In this document: positions 15,457 to 22,600 of the stretch, piece after piece
How the letters are laid out: the number at the start of each line of letters is the position of its first letter
How positions within the stretch are numbered: the first letter of the stretch is position 1
Source: an uncultured Ruminococcus sp.
Lineage (GTDB): Bacteria; Bacillota; Clostridia; Oscillospirales; Ruminococcaceae
DNA length: 27,630 nt
Direction: 5' to 3'
NCBI GenBank assembly: GCA_900545125.1
Contig: UQXS01000004.1
Span: 1-27,630, forward strand
Position numbers and translations under genes: made by a program
Notes under the pieces: generated by a model
Database searches by the model: none
Told to the model about the DNA's origin: nothing
Seen by the model: only the letters and a program-made list of their open reading frames with translations

Positions 15457-16179
15457 TTGAGAAAAAAACTGCTGATATGCAATGACGATCCCGGGATAGG
15501 GCAGGCTATAGAAAAAAGCTTTAACGCCACACAGTATACCGTATATAACTGTACCATGTGTTATAATGATCTGGAAAAGAATCTTAACGGCAAAGAAAAA
15601 TATGACACAGTGGTATTCTTTGTAGGTGAGCACGTTAATGATCTGACCAACAGAATCAGGCGGCTGCGTGATCAATATAGCAAAGTACACAAGGATGCAG
15701 ACATATTTGTTGTGATGATGTACAAATGGGAACACAACGAAGAAAAATATTATTTGGCAGGTGCTTCAATGTGTCTGTGGTTTCAGGAGACGCCTGCCTG
15801 GCTTCTGGAGGCGTATATAAAGCTGTTTATGTACAGACGCAAAGTTCCTTATTTAGACAAAAAAATATCGGAATTCCTGACTTCTCACGGATATGCTCAT
15901 TTTCATAAAGGATTTTGTTATTTATGTCAGCTCCTTTCGATTTTTCTGACAGAACCGGAGAAGCTGAAACTTGATATGCAGGATAATTATCAAGAAATAG
16001 CCGTAAAATACGGTGATGGAAAAGCTGACAATGTAAAAAGAAATCTTGAAACTTATTGTAAAAAAATATACAAATCTCCGCACGTTGATCCTCTGCTTAT
16101 ACAAAGTTTCAGCAGAAAACCTGAGCTTGTAGAATTTATCAGGTGGATGTACGATTTTGTCAGCCAAAGTTTTTATTAA
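15457..16179 (+). CDS. Spo0A-like regulator with degenerate (pseudo-)receiver domain
   Basis: The C-terminal half (about 130-240) follows the Spo0A DNA-binding domain closely: LDKKISEFLTSHGYAHFHKG aligns with the [20 protein letters not shown] region of Bacillus subtilis Spo0A, then CYL, a Tyr-x-x-Ile-Ala stretch (NYQEIAVKYG), a recognition-helix-like DNVKRNLE (VERAIR in Spo0A) and a final PELVEFIRWMYDFV. The N-terminal 120 residues keep the receiver shape and the first acidic pair (LLICNDDPGI), but the phospho-acceptor strand reads YDTVVFFVGE where Spo0A has VLVLDIIMP, so the Asp is Phe. The usual Thr and Lys positions are also changed. The start is TTG with an AAGAAGG ribosome site. It may be cotranscribed with the transporter upstream and the exonuclease 12 bases downstream. 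Confidence 0.75.
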   Translation: MRKKLLICNDDPGIGQAIEKSFNATQYTVYNCTMCYNDLEKNLNGKEKYDTVVFFVGEHVNDLTNRIRRLRDQYSKVHKDADIFVVMMYKWEHNEEKYYLAGASMCLWFQETPAWLLEAYIKLFMYRRKVPYLDKKISEFLTSHGYAHFHKGFCYLCQLLSIFLTEPEKLKLDMQDNYQEIAVKYGDGKADNVKRNLETYCKKIYKSPHVDPLLIQSFSRKPELVEFIRWMYDFVSQSFY

Positions 16180-16191
16180 GGCGTGTTAAAA

Positions 16192-17142
16192 ATGACAGAA
16201 ATAAAAAAATATATTGGTTTTGCCGATTTTGAATTTACCTGCGGAAGTGCCATGTATCGTCTTCGCAGCGAGATGCTGTCAGTGGGCATAGTTATATGCG
16301 ACAGTTCTTATAATATTGCAGAAAGATTTTATGCAACCTCGAAGCCAAATCGTTTCCCGAAGCTTTCAAAACAATGCCGTGAACTCACTCACCTCAGTCA
16401 GGAAGAAATATCAGCTTCTCCGGACAGCAGCAGCGTCTTGAAAGTAGCTGTACGCCTTATGGACAAGTATGGCGTAAGCGAGCTGTGGGTCTGGGGGAAT
16501 TTTGATAAGCCGGGACTTCAGAGTGACATAAGGCAGCACCGTAATTTCGGGAAAGACTGTGGCAGCATATGCAGGATATATAATGCAGTCCGTGATATAC
16601 AGGCAGAAATGGTAAGGCGTATGGAACTGCCGCAGGCTGTCAATATAAAGGAACTTGCTTCGGCTTTCGGATATGTTCCTGATACCGGAAGCTTCCACAA
16701 CGCCATGAACGATGCAATGGCGCTTTATACCATACACAAGGCGGTATTTACAACGGATTTCCGTAACAGACCGGAATTTAAAGCACTTGTTGAAAGCCGA
16801 CTGGAAAAAATACGTCAGGCAAAGGCATTGCAGGAAGAAAAGCGGCGTGAAAAAGCATTTTCCGTTCCGCTTTCTCCGGAGGAACAAGCTCTTTTTGACG
16901 GTCTTGATGATAAGAAACGAAAAAGATTCGTTTATCTTCGATTTCGCATAATTGCTGCAATTGAAAAATATCCTGCGGCAGAGGAATTTGCATATATATC
17001 ATTTGAGGATTCAAGAAAGATAAAGATTTTTCCGAAAGAAAAGTTTGATCCGAAAAGATGTCCCGGAGTATCTGATATACATATTTTTCGGAAAAGTGAA
17101 CTTAGCAGCTTTATAATCAATATTATGAAAACAGCCGGTTAA
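16192..17142 (+). CDS. DEDDh-family 3'-5' exonuclease
   Basis: The protein has the three exonuclease motifs: Exo I ADFEFT (Asp12, Glu14), Exo II WGNFDKPG (Asp105) and Exo III HNAMNDAMAL (His169, Asp174), the DEDDh order of DnaQ/ERI-1/KapD-like enzymes that bind two metal ions. Residues 1-190 are the nuclease; the remaining 125 form a charged helical linker (LEKIRQAKALQEEKRREKAF) and an unassigned domain. The frame also opens at a GTG (16183), but this is too close to the AAGG site at the end of the previous gene, so the ATG at 16192 is preferred. It follows the Spo0A-like gene by 12 bases, so they are probably cotranscribed, and ends at a strong terminator. Substrate (RNA or DNA) is unknown. 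Confidence 0.85.
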   Translation: MTEIKKYIGFADFEFTCGSAMYRLRSEMLSVGIVICDSSYNIAERFYATSKPNRFPKLSKQCRELTHLSQEEISASPDSSSVLKVAVRLMDKYGVSELWVWGNFDKPGLQSDIRQHRNFGKDCGSICRIYNAVRDIQAEMVRRMELPQAVNIKELASAFGYVPDTGSFHNAMNDAMALYTIHKAVFTTDFRNRPEFKALVESRLEKIRQAKALQEEKRREKAFSVPLSPEEQALFDGLDDKKRKRFVYLRFRIIAAIEKYPAAEEFAYISFEDSRKIKIFPKEKFDPKRCPGVSDIHIFRKSELSSFIINIMKTAG

Positions 17143-17158
17143 TTGAACTGCATACATG

Positions 17159-17192
17159 AAAAATGCTTCCCGTAAAAGGAAGCATTTTTTAT
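17159..17192. terminator. bidirectional rho-independent terminator
   Basis: A 12-bp stem (AAAAATGCTTCC with GGAAGCATTTTT) closes a 7-base loop, with a T run on the plus strand and an A run on the other. It lies between the convergent exonuclease and M23 peptidase genes and can serve both. Confidence 0.88.
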
Positions 17193-18941
17193 TTATTCAT
17201 CCGGCTCTTTTTTGTCCGGATCTTCTTCGTTTGTTCCGTCAACCGTATTGAGGAACAGTTCCGGATCATAACATACACCCATATATCTTACTTCAAAATG
17301 ACAATGTGCGCCGTTTGAGTTTCCGGTATTTCCTACCGCACCAATAAGCTGACCTCGTGTCACGGTCTGGTCTTCTGAAACGTAGACGGAACTCATGTGA
17401 CCGTATATGGTCTGATATCCGTTAAGATGATCTATCTGCACCATATAGCCGTATCCGCCGGAGTTCCAGCCGGCAGATATAACCACGCCGTCGGAAGCGG
17501 CATAGATATCCGTTCCCTCGTTTGCCGCAATATCGAGTCCTTTATGGTTGCGGTTGCTGATAAACGTATCACTTATCCAGCCGCCGTCAACAGGCCATCC
17601 CATTTCGCCGGAACCTGTAACGGGACGGCAGTTTGGATCAGGACGTGCAGAATAAGTTCCTATGCCTATCTGTTCGATAACAGGCTCTTTTGTTACAACT
17701 GATTTAACGGTTTTGCGTGCTCTTTCGATGCCGTCAACATATGTTATTTCGGTATTGCTGATTTTTTCGCCGGGCACACCTTTTACGAGGATTGATCTTA
17801 CACCGACGTTAAGCGAACTTGTTTCATATTCAACTGTTTCGTAGTCAAGGAAAGAGAGCGTTTCAAATTCCTTGACATACTGTATAGGCAGATAGCTTTC
17901 GGTTTCCAGTATATTTATTACCTGACCGCCTTTCAGTGTCATGCCGGAGTTATAGGGATTCAGTTTTTTAAAATCGTCAAGACTCATGTTGTATTTCTGG
18001 CATACGGAAACATACGTATCTCCTGCCTGAGCAATATATACACCTTTCTTTTCAGTGGAGGATGTCAGCATTTCTATTGCCGGCTTTTCTTCCATAACGC
18101 TGTCCTGAAGATAGATTCCCTGTGTGTATTCGATCTTGTTTTTGTAGGAAAGATCACGCACCTCACCGTCAACGTGATAATTCAGCAGCCTGTCAGACAG
18201 AGCCTTTTGAATCTGGTCTTTATCCACGACGGCGGCTATGAATTTTCCGTCGATGTAGATTCCCCATGCCTCGGTAAGTTTTTCGTCGGATGCCTCCAGC
18301 ATTTTGTTTGCAAGCTGGTCGGAGCTCATTATTTTGTCGTTGTCGGATATTATTTTCAGGGAGAAATTGGCGGAAAGATCAATGGTCTTATCGTCCTCAT
18401 TGTAAGCAATTCTCTGCTGTACTTCACGCTCTGCCTTTTCAAAGTCGGCTTCGGCATTGATAATGCCTATCTCTTTTCCGTTGAAATCCACGGCGATGCC
18501 GTATTCCAGACTTGAGCCATATCGTATTATGCCCACAAGAAAGGCGACAGATATTATCGGCATGGTATAATTAAAAACAGTGTAGAGAATTCCGTCTTCC
18601 CCGAACAGGAAAGAACCTGCAAATCTGGTGACAGCTCCGGCATGAGCGGCTTTCCCACGCTTTTTTGACTTTCTGACATCATTGTAAAGCTCCCTGTTGC
18701 GCTTGGTACGCAGGCGGATAGATTCCGTCATGCCGTGCCAGAGCCAGCGGATTCCTCTGAAAACAAAAGAGAGAAGGCCCAGCAGTTCGGAAAAAACAAG
18801 CTTCAGCACCGTTATTATCCCGAGAGCGGCAGCAGCCAGTATCTTTACGGTGCATAGTCCGGAACGTGCGAAAAGATTTACGGCACTTTCCGAGGCACGC
18901 TTGAATATATTATCCGGACGTTCCTGATCTTCATGATCCAT
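17193..18941 (-). CDS. membrane-anchored LysM-G5-M23 peptidoglycan endopeptidase
   Basis: The 582-residue protein has hydrophobic stretches at about 30-62 and 119-141, the second being the likely anchor. A LysM domain (about 301-345, AQAGDTYVSVCQKYNM) and a G5 domain (about 356-428, ending VTKEPVIEQIGIGTY) bind glycan. The C-terminal M23 domain shows the zinc ligands His466 and Asp470 (NHKGLDIAA) and His548 in HCHFE, with His515 (IYGHMS) and His546 as catalytic helpers. It should cut peptide cross-bridges of peptidoglycan at the cell surface. The set is complete, so it is probably active, unlike SpoIIQ-type degenerate members. An AAAGGAG ribosome site and a promoter precede it. Confidence 0.93.
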   Translation of the reverse strand: MDHEDQERPDNIFKRASESAVNLFARSGLCTVKILAAAALGIITVLKLVFSELLGLLSFVFRGIRWLWHGMTESIRLRTKRNRELYNDVRKSKKRGKAAHAGAVTRFAGSFLFGEDGILYTVFNYTMPIISVAFLVGIIRYGSSLEYGIAVDFNGKEIGIINAEADFEKAEREVQQRIAYNEDDKTIDLSANFSLKIISDNDKIMSSDQLANKMLEASDEKLTEAWGIYIDGKFIAAVVDKDQIQKALSDRLLNYHVDGEVRDLSYKNKIEYTQGIYLQDSVMEEKPAIEMLTSSTEKKGVYIAQAGDTYVSVCQKYNMSLDDFKKLNPYNSGMTLKGGQVINILETESYLPIQYVKEFETLSFLDYETVEYETSSLNVGVRSILVKGVPGEKISNTEITYVDGIERARKTVKSVVTKEPVIEQIGIGTYSARPDPNCRPVTGSGEMGWPVDGGWISDTFISNRNHKGLDIAANEGTDIYAASDGVVISAGWNSGGYGYMVQIDHLNGYQTIYGHMSSVYVSEDQTVTRGQLIGAVGNTGNSNGAHCHFEVRYMGVCYDPELFLNTVDGTNEEDPDKKEPDE

Positions 18942-18981
18942 TCAGACGACTCCTTTCGTTACAAAATGGTTACAGTGTAAT

Positions 18982-19009
18982 ATTATAGCAATTTCTTCGT
19001 AAAATACAA
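18982..19009 (-). promoter_or_regulatory. sigma-A promoter of the M23 peptidase gene
   Basis: On the minus strand TTGTAT (19009-19004) and TATAAT (18987-18982) are 16 bases apart, about 40 bases before the ATG. The gene therefore has its own transcript. Confidence 0.65.
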
Positions 19010-19060
19010 CGAAAATATTGGCTTTTTTTCTGCACAGCGGTATATTTTGTAGGACTGAAT

Positions 19061-19086
19061 AAAAAAGCAGGAATTGATTACTGCTT
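19061..19086 (-). terminator. possible weak terminator after luxS
   Basis: On the minus strand AAGCAG, a 10-base loop and CTGCTT are followed by a T run (TTTTTTATT). The stem is only 6 bp and starts within the last luxS codons, so confidence is limited. Confidence 0.45.
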
Positions 19087-19554
19087 ATTTGTGAAATGCC
19101 ACGAGTAATCAAGCATTTCCGGAGAGTAGTTTTCCAGTTTTTCAAGAAGCGGAAGTACATCTTTACGGGCAGATTCAAGGTCGTGTTCCAGATAATTTCC
19201 GCATTCTGCCTCTGTACAGCCGGGGATCTCTCCATTGTAACCGGATATAAAGCGGTAAGCATCCCTGACCAGATCTATAGCGTTCTCATGGGACATATCA
19301 CGTGTGAGCAGATAGAATCCGGTGCGGCATCCCATAGGGCCTACATATATGATATTTTTGCCGTATGAAGAATTTCTTGCGTAAGTCGCAAAAAGATGCT
19401 CGATAGTATGAAGCGACGGATTGGAGATGTACACTCCGCCGTTAGGCTTTACCATGCGGATATCATATGTGACAATATCGCCGTCAATACGGGATATGTA
19501 CATTCCTATGCCGAATTTTGTGTGATCTACCTGAAAACTTGCTATTCTTTCCAT
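19078..19554 (-). CDS. luxS: S-ribosylhomocysteine lyase LuxS (internal start within the fused frame)
   Basis: LuxS splits S-ribosylhomocysteine to homocysteine and DPD, the precursor of autoinducer-2, in the activated methyl cycle. This 158-residue portion is the full family length (B. subtilis LuxS has 157). The metal ligands are His49 and His53 in LHTIEHLFA and Cys118 in ECGNY; catalytic Glu52 and Cys76 (GPMGCRTGFY) are present. The ATG at 19554 has its own AAGGAG site at suitable spacing, so independent translation is likely even though the frame is open from the pseudouridine synthase. No pfs/mtnN gene is in the window. Confidence 0.93.
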   Translation of the reverse strand: MERIASFQVDHTKFGIGMYISRIDGDIVTYDIRMVKPNGGVYISNPSLHTIEHLFATYARNSSYGKNIIYVGPMGCRTGFYLLTRDMSHENAIDLVRDAYRFISGYNGEIPGCTEAECGNYLEHDLESARKDVLPLLEKLENYSPEMLDYSWHFTNKQ

Positions 19555-20409
19555 TATATTTTTCTCCTTAAAAAGATTTTTTATATCATCCGGAAGCGGA
19601 GAACGGACAACGAGCTGTCTGCCTGTTTCCGGATCGGTAAATTCAACTGCACCGCAGTGAAGTGCCTGACGGTTTATATCTTCCCGTGAGCCGCCGTAAA
19701 GATCGTCTCCTGCAAGGGGATGACCGATGTGAGCGAAATGGACACGTATCTGGTGAGTTCTGCCCGTTTCGAGAGATATCTGCAAAAGAGAATATTTTTC
19801 ATTGCAGCAGAGCCGCCTGTAATGAGTGACCGCTCTCTGACCGTCCGCACGGACACAGCGTGTGATTATTGATTTCTGTTGTCTAGCGATAGGTGCGTCA
19901 ATAATTCCGTGAGGCGGCGTGATCCCGTGAACGGCTGCAAAGTAGGTCTTGGTACAGCTGCTCTGGAGGATACGTGCAGAATATGCATCTTTGGCAGCGA
20001 TGCACAGACCGGAAGTATCTTTATCCAGACGGTTCACCGCCCGGAAAGTAAGTCCGGGATAAAGGGCGGCAAAATAATTTCCGAGTGTGTCGCCCTGATG
20101 CCTTACAGAGGGGTGAACAGGCATTCCGCCGGGTTTGTCAAAGATTACTGAGGCTTCGTTTTCAAAGGCTGCCGGAACACGGAGGGAAGCGGATGCTTCA
20201 AGTGATCTGTCATCGCCGGGATGCAGAATTATAACATCTCCGTTTTCAACGAGGTCAATACTGCGGATAGTTCTGCCGTTCCGTGTAATACCGTTTTCCA
20301 GCCGCTTTAATTTTGTAAGAAGCCGTCTTGACACGCCTTTTTTTTCCATGAGGAATTTTTGCAGCGTTATCGGCTTTTCGCAGTTGACTGTCAGTTTTAT
20401 TTCTTTCAT
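19078..20409 (-). CDS. RluA-family pseudouridine synthase reading in frame into S-ribosylhomocysteine lyase LuxS
   Basis: One frame of 443 residues holds two enzymes. Residues 1 to about 283 are an RluA-type pseudouridine synthase for rRNA or tRNA: a degenerate S4-like N-terminus, then the catalytic motif VNRLDKDTSGL (Asp is the nucleophile), ETGRTHQIRVH and GDDLYGG. Residues 286-443 are full-length LuxS. No stop codon separates them. I start at the ATG at 20409 because GAGGA lies 6 bases upstream; the frame opens earlier, but those codons read the upstream gene. The join contains AAGGAG 9 bases before the luxS ATG, so LuxS can be made alone. A one-base change in the A run near 19580 would restore the TAATG overlap seen at other junctions here. 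Confidence 0.8.
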   Translation of the reverse strand: MKEIKLTVNCEKPITLQKFLMEKKGVSRRLLTKLKRLENGITRNGRTIRSIDLVENGDVIILHPGDDRSLEASASLRVPAAFENEASVIFDKPGGMPVHPSVRHQGDTLGNYFAALYPGLTFRAVNRLDKDTSGLCIAAKDAYSARILQSSCTKTYFAAVHGITPPHGIIDAPIARQQKSIITRCVRADGQRAVTHYRRLCCNEKYSLLQISLETGRTHQIRVHFAHIGHPLAGDDLYGGSREDINRQALHCGAVEFTDPETGRQLVVRSPLPDDIKNLFKEKNIMERIASFQVDHTKFGIGMYISRIDGDIVTYDIRMVKPNGGVYISNPSLHTIEHLFATYARNSSYGKNIIYVGPMGCRTGFYLLTRDMSHENAIDLVRDAYRFISGYNGEIPGCTEAECGNYLEHDLESARKDVLPLLEKLENYSPEMLDYSWHFTNKQ

Positions 20410-21166
20410 ATTCGTCCTCTTTGATATAGATTGAGATGCATAGTGCGGCAGCCGATGTAAGCCGTGTACAGGCAAACGGAAGTCCTATTACCGACAAAAC
20501 CGGCAGCAGATATACAGCGGCAAGTCCGACAAAAGCCGATTTTCTTCCTCTCATGAATCTTATTGAGAGCAGAATTATCCTGAAAGGGCTGTATTCCGGA
20601 AAATGAACCATAATGAAAGGCGCTGCGGCAAGACTTATTTTTAATGAAAGCCACATAATAACGGAAACAACCGTCAGCATGAATGCGTGGCAGGTAAGAA
20701 AAAGTTCTCTGGCAGTTCGGGCAGTTGAAAGCATGGAACTCGCTGTTATTCCGAAGAATACCGCCGGAGCAAGAGCAATGAGCGCCGCTGATTTTGAAAG
20801 AATGGAAAGTCCGAGACTTTTCCGGAAATATTTCCGGCTCATGAGTATTCGTGAAAGCGGAGTTACAGATCTGCGGCTGCCGCATAATTCCATAAGGCGG
20901 AATGCCATTGCAAAGGTCAGGGGAGCTGTAAATGTAATTCTTAGAACGGCAGTTATAAGAGCGACCGCAAGCTGAATTCTGCTTCCGCCGCTGAAAAGAG
21001 CTGCCGGCTGCATCTGACCGAAATACAGCAGCAGACTGTATACCGCAGCTTCTGCAAAGCGGAAGAACAGTTCTGCTGCCAGAGGAAGCAGACAGACCGT
21101 CATTGTGACGGCACGTCTGCCTTTCAGCATTTTACCTGAAAACGAAATAAGCTCCCGGATCTTCAT
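20255..21166 (-). CDS. polytopic membrane protein of unknown function
   Basis: About six hydrophobic segments are visible between residues 20 and 255, for example VTMTVCLLPLAAELFF, a segment near residues 70-90, and VGLAAVYLLPVLSVIGLPFA, followed by a charged end. I do not recognise the family. The start is the ATG at 21166, 9 bases after GGAGG; an upstream TTG would place the ribosome site inside the gene. The last 51 or so codons overlap the pseudouridine synthase gene by 155 bases in another frame and look like out-of-frame protein (basic, no hydrophobic pattern). A one-base shift would end it at a TGA overlapping the next ATG (ATGA), so the natural C-terminus is probably just after IYIKEDEY. 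Confidence 0.7.
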   Translation of the reverse strand: MKIRELISFSGKMLKGRRAVTMTVCLLPLAAELFFRFAEAAVYSLLLYFGQMQPAALFSGGSRIQLAVALITAVLRITFTAPLTFAMAFRLMELCGSRRSVTPLSRILMSRKYFRKSLGLSILSKSAALIALAPAVFFGITASSMLSTARTARELFLTCHAFMLTVVSVIMWLSLKISLAAAPFIMVHFPEYSPFRIILLSIRFMRGRKSAFVGLAAVYLLPVLSVIGLPFACTRLTSAAALCISIYIKEDEYERNKTDSQLRKADNAAKIPHGKKRRVKTASYKIKAAGKRYYTERQNYPQY

Positions 21167-21241
21167 AACATAATACCTCCACAAAAAAGATCATTTCGGT
21201 GGTAGTATGTGCCAGAATACGGAAATTATTCGGAACGCAGG

Positions 21242-21889
21242 TCAGAAGAAGTCCTCATCGACAGGATCGGGTATCTTGTCATAGGGGCAGTAGCCGAGAA
21301 TCTCAAAAGCCTGAGAATTAAGCCACATCTGGGCAGTTACGATTATATCAAATCCCTCTCCGAAGTCGGTGCTGAGTGTTTTGGAATCGTATTTCGGCAG
21401 TCCGAAGCAGCTCATCATATTGGAAATAACGCCGCCGTGAGTTATCATGGCACAGTGAGTCAGACCGTCGTTCATCATATCCATGATGATCTCGTGAAGA
21501 GCCTTGAATGTACGTGCGGTCATTTCTTCGAGGCTTTCGCCGCCGGGAGGGCGTGTATCCTTGCCGCCTTTCAGCCATTTTTTGTAGTCGTCAAGATTCA
21601 GGAGTTCGTCAACGCTTTTATTCTCAAAGCTGCCAAGATCAAGTTCACGAAGATCGTCAACAGTACACATTTCGGTGCATGGAAAAAGTATCTCCGCTGT
21701 TTCGGTGCATCGTCTGAGCGGAGAGGAATATACTCTGTGGACAGACGGATAGTCGAATTCGTCCATTTTAGATACAAGTTCGGCTGCCCCCTTACCTGAG
21801 AGCGGAAGATCGGTCGAGCCGATATAAATGCCTTTTTCGTTGGCTTCTGTCAGACCGTGGCGCAATACGCTTATTCGGTAGCCTTTCAT
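21242..21889 (-). CDS. histidine phosphatase family protein
   Basis: The 215-residue protein has the branch-1 histidine phosphatase motifs: VLRHGLTEANEKG with the RHG core and phospho-accepting His, SSPLRRCTETAEIL, LRELDLGSFENKS, PPGGESLEEM and MITHGGVISNMM with the second catalytic His. Family members include phosphoglycerate mutases, alpha-ribazole phosphatase and broad phosphatases; the exact substrate is not evident, and no cobalamin gene is near. An AGAGG site precedes the ATG, and a perfect promoter lies about 80 bases upstream. It is the first gene of an operon with the membrane protein and the RluA-LuxS frame. Confidence 0.92.
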   Translation of the reverse strand: MKGYRISVLRHGLTEANEKGIYIGSTDLPLSGKGAAELVSKMDEFDYPSVHRVYSSPLRRCTETAEILFPCTEMCTVDDLRELDLGSFENKSVDELLNLDDYKKWLKGGKDTRPPGGESLEEMTARTFKALHEIIMDMMNDGLTHCAMITHGGVISNMMSCFGLPKYDSKTLSTDFGEGFDIIVTAQMWLNSQAFEILGYCPYDKIPDPVDEDFF

Positions 21890-21970
21890 TGATTATCAGT
21901 CCTCTCATAAATAACTGCCGCTGCCTGTTCATGATATATGCAGAATTGTCGGTTATTTTATTTAACCTTT

Positions 21971-21999
21971 ATTATAACAGAAAACGCCGAAAATGTCAA
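21971..21999 (-). promoter_or_regulatory. consensus sigma-A promoter of the histidine phosphatase-luxS operon
   Basis: On the minus strand TTGACA (21999-21994) and TATAAT (21976-21971) are 17 bases apart, a perfect match. It leaves a leader of about 75 bases before the first gene. Confidence 0.88.
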
Positions 22000-22025
22000 T
22001 AGAAGTGAAAGAATTTACATGGGAT

Positions 22026-22502
22026 TTATTTAAACATATATTCTACCGGTATGTCATGTTCAACGGCGTATTTACTGCCGAAAAGTTCTGCTCTATCATT
22101 TCCGATAATGAGTACTCTATCCGAATTGTTTATCATATGCATATCTGCAAGGTGAAAGCAGTCTTTTGTATAATAATCGGATATCATAATAACTTTGTCT
22201 GCATCGGCGTGAACGTCAAAAAAACGTTCACGATGTTTTTCATCCCAGCCGGATGCCTGTTCTTCGTAAGGCATGGCAATATACAGTCTGATATCGTTGT
22301 ACATTTTCATAGCGGTGATTATTTCTGCACACCACATGGGAATATTCCATTCACAATTCAGCCAGAACCGGTCATATCCACGGCAGTACAGCTGCCATAT
22401 TTCGCTGAGCAGCATTGTTTTTATTTTATTACAGAGTGGTATGCTTTCATTTTTTCGGAAAATATCAAATTTTTTTTCGTCAGAGATTATAGTGCAGGTC
22501 AT
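22026..22502 (-). CDS. SLOG-superfamily (DUF1273/YpsA-like) protein
   Basis: The 158-residue protein keeps the pattern of the YpsA/DUF1273 branch of SLOG (Rossmann-like) proteins: a WCAEIITAMK helix, DIRLYIAMPYEEQASGWDEK, a HADADKVIMISDYYTKDCFH stretch and MINNSDRVLIIGND near the end, closing with SKYAVEHDIPVEYM. SLOG domains bind nucleotides or nucleotide-derived ligands. The glycine-rich G-x-A-x-G-x-D loop expected near residue 43 is altered here (CRGYDRFWLNCEW), so ligand binding may differ. I choose the fifth codon as start because GAGG lies 6 bases before it; the earlier ATG has no ribosome site. It is divergent from a ribbon-helix-helix gene and shares its control region. Confidence 0.75.
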   Translation of the reverse strand: MTCTIISDEKKFDIFRKNESIPLCNKIKTMLLSEIWQLYCRGYDRFWLNCEWNIPMWCAEIITAMKMYNDIRLYIAMPYEEQASGWDEKHRERFFDVHADADKVIMISDYYTKDCFHLADMHMINNSDRVLIIGNDRAELFGSKYAVEHDIPVEYMFK

Positions 22503-22520
22503 AGAAAACCTCATTTCATA

Positions 22521-22598
22521 TGTTATTGTTTATCACATATAATATAACATATATTTTATATTGGTGTCAAGATATAATATATGTGAGGTGATAATAAC
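22521..22598. promoter_or_regulatory. shared divergent promoter region with imperfect inverted repeat (putative RHH operator)
   Basis: The arms near 22521-22541 and 22578-22598 share TGTTATT at the outer ends and TCACATATA at the inner ends, in inverted orientation. Between them on the minus strand are TTGACA (22570-22565) and TATATT (22546-22541), 18 bases apart, for the SLOG gene; on the plus strand a TATAAT (22573-22578) can serve the RHH gene. The right arm also covers the RHH ribosome site GAGGTGATAA. Confidence 0.6.
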
Positions 22599-22600
22599 AA

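Noticed and set aside
21890..21970. Leader of about 75 bases before the histidine phosphatase gene, considered as a SAM or other riboswitch because luxS is in the operon
   Set aside because: It is too short and lacks recognisable conserved riboswitch cores or a terminator/antiterminator pair.
22208..22232. Perfect 9-bp hairpin CGTGAACGT / ACGTTCACG with a 7-base A-rich loop, resembling a LexA-type dyad
   Set aside because: It lies inside the SLOG coding region, is explained by codons, and does not match the CGAAC-N4-GTTCG box; most likely chance.
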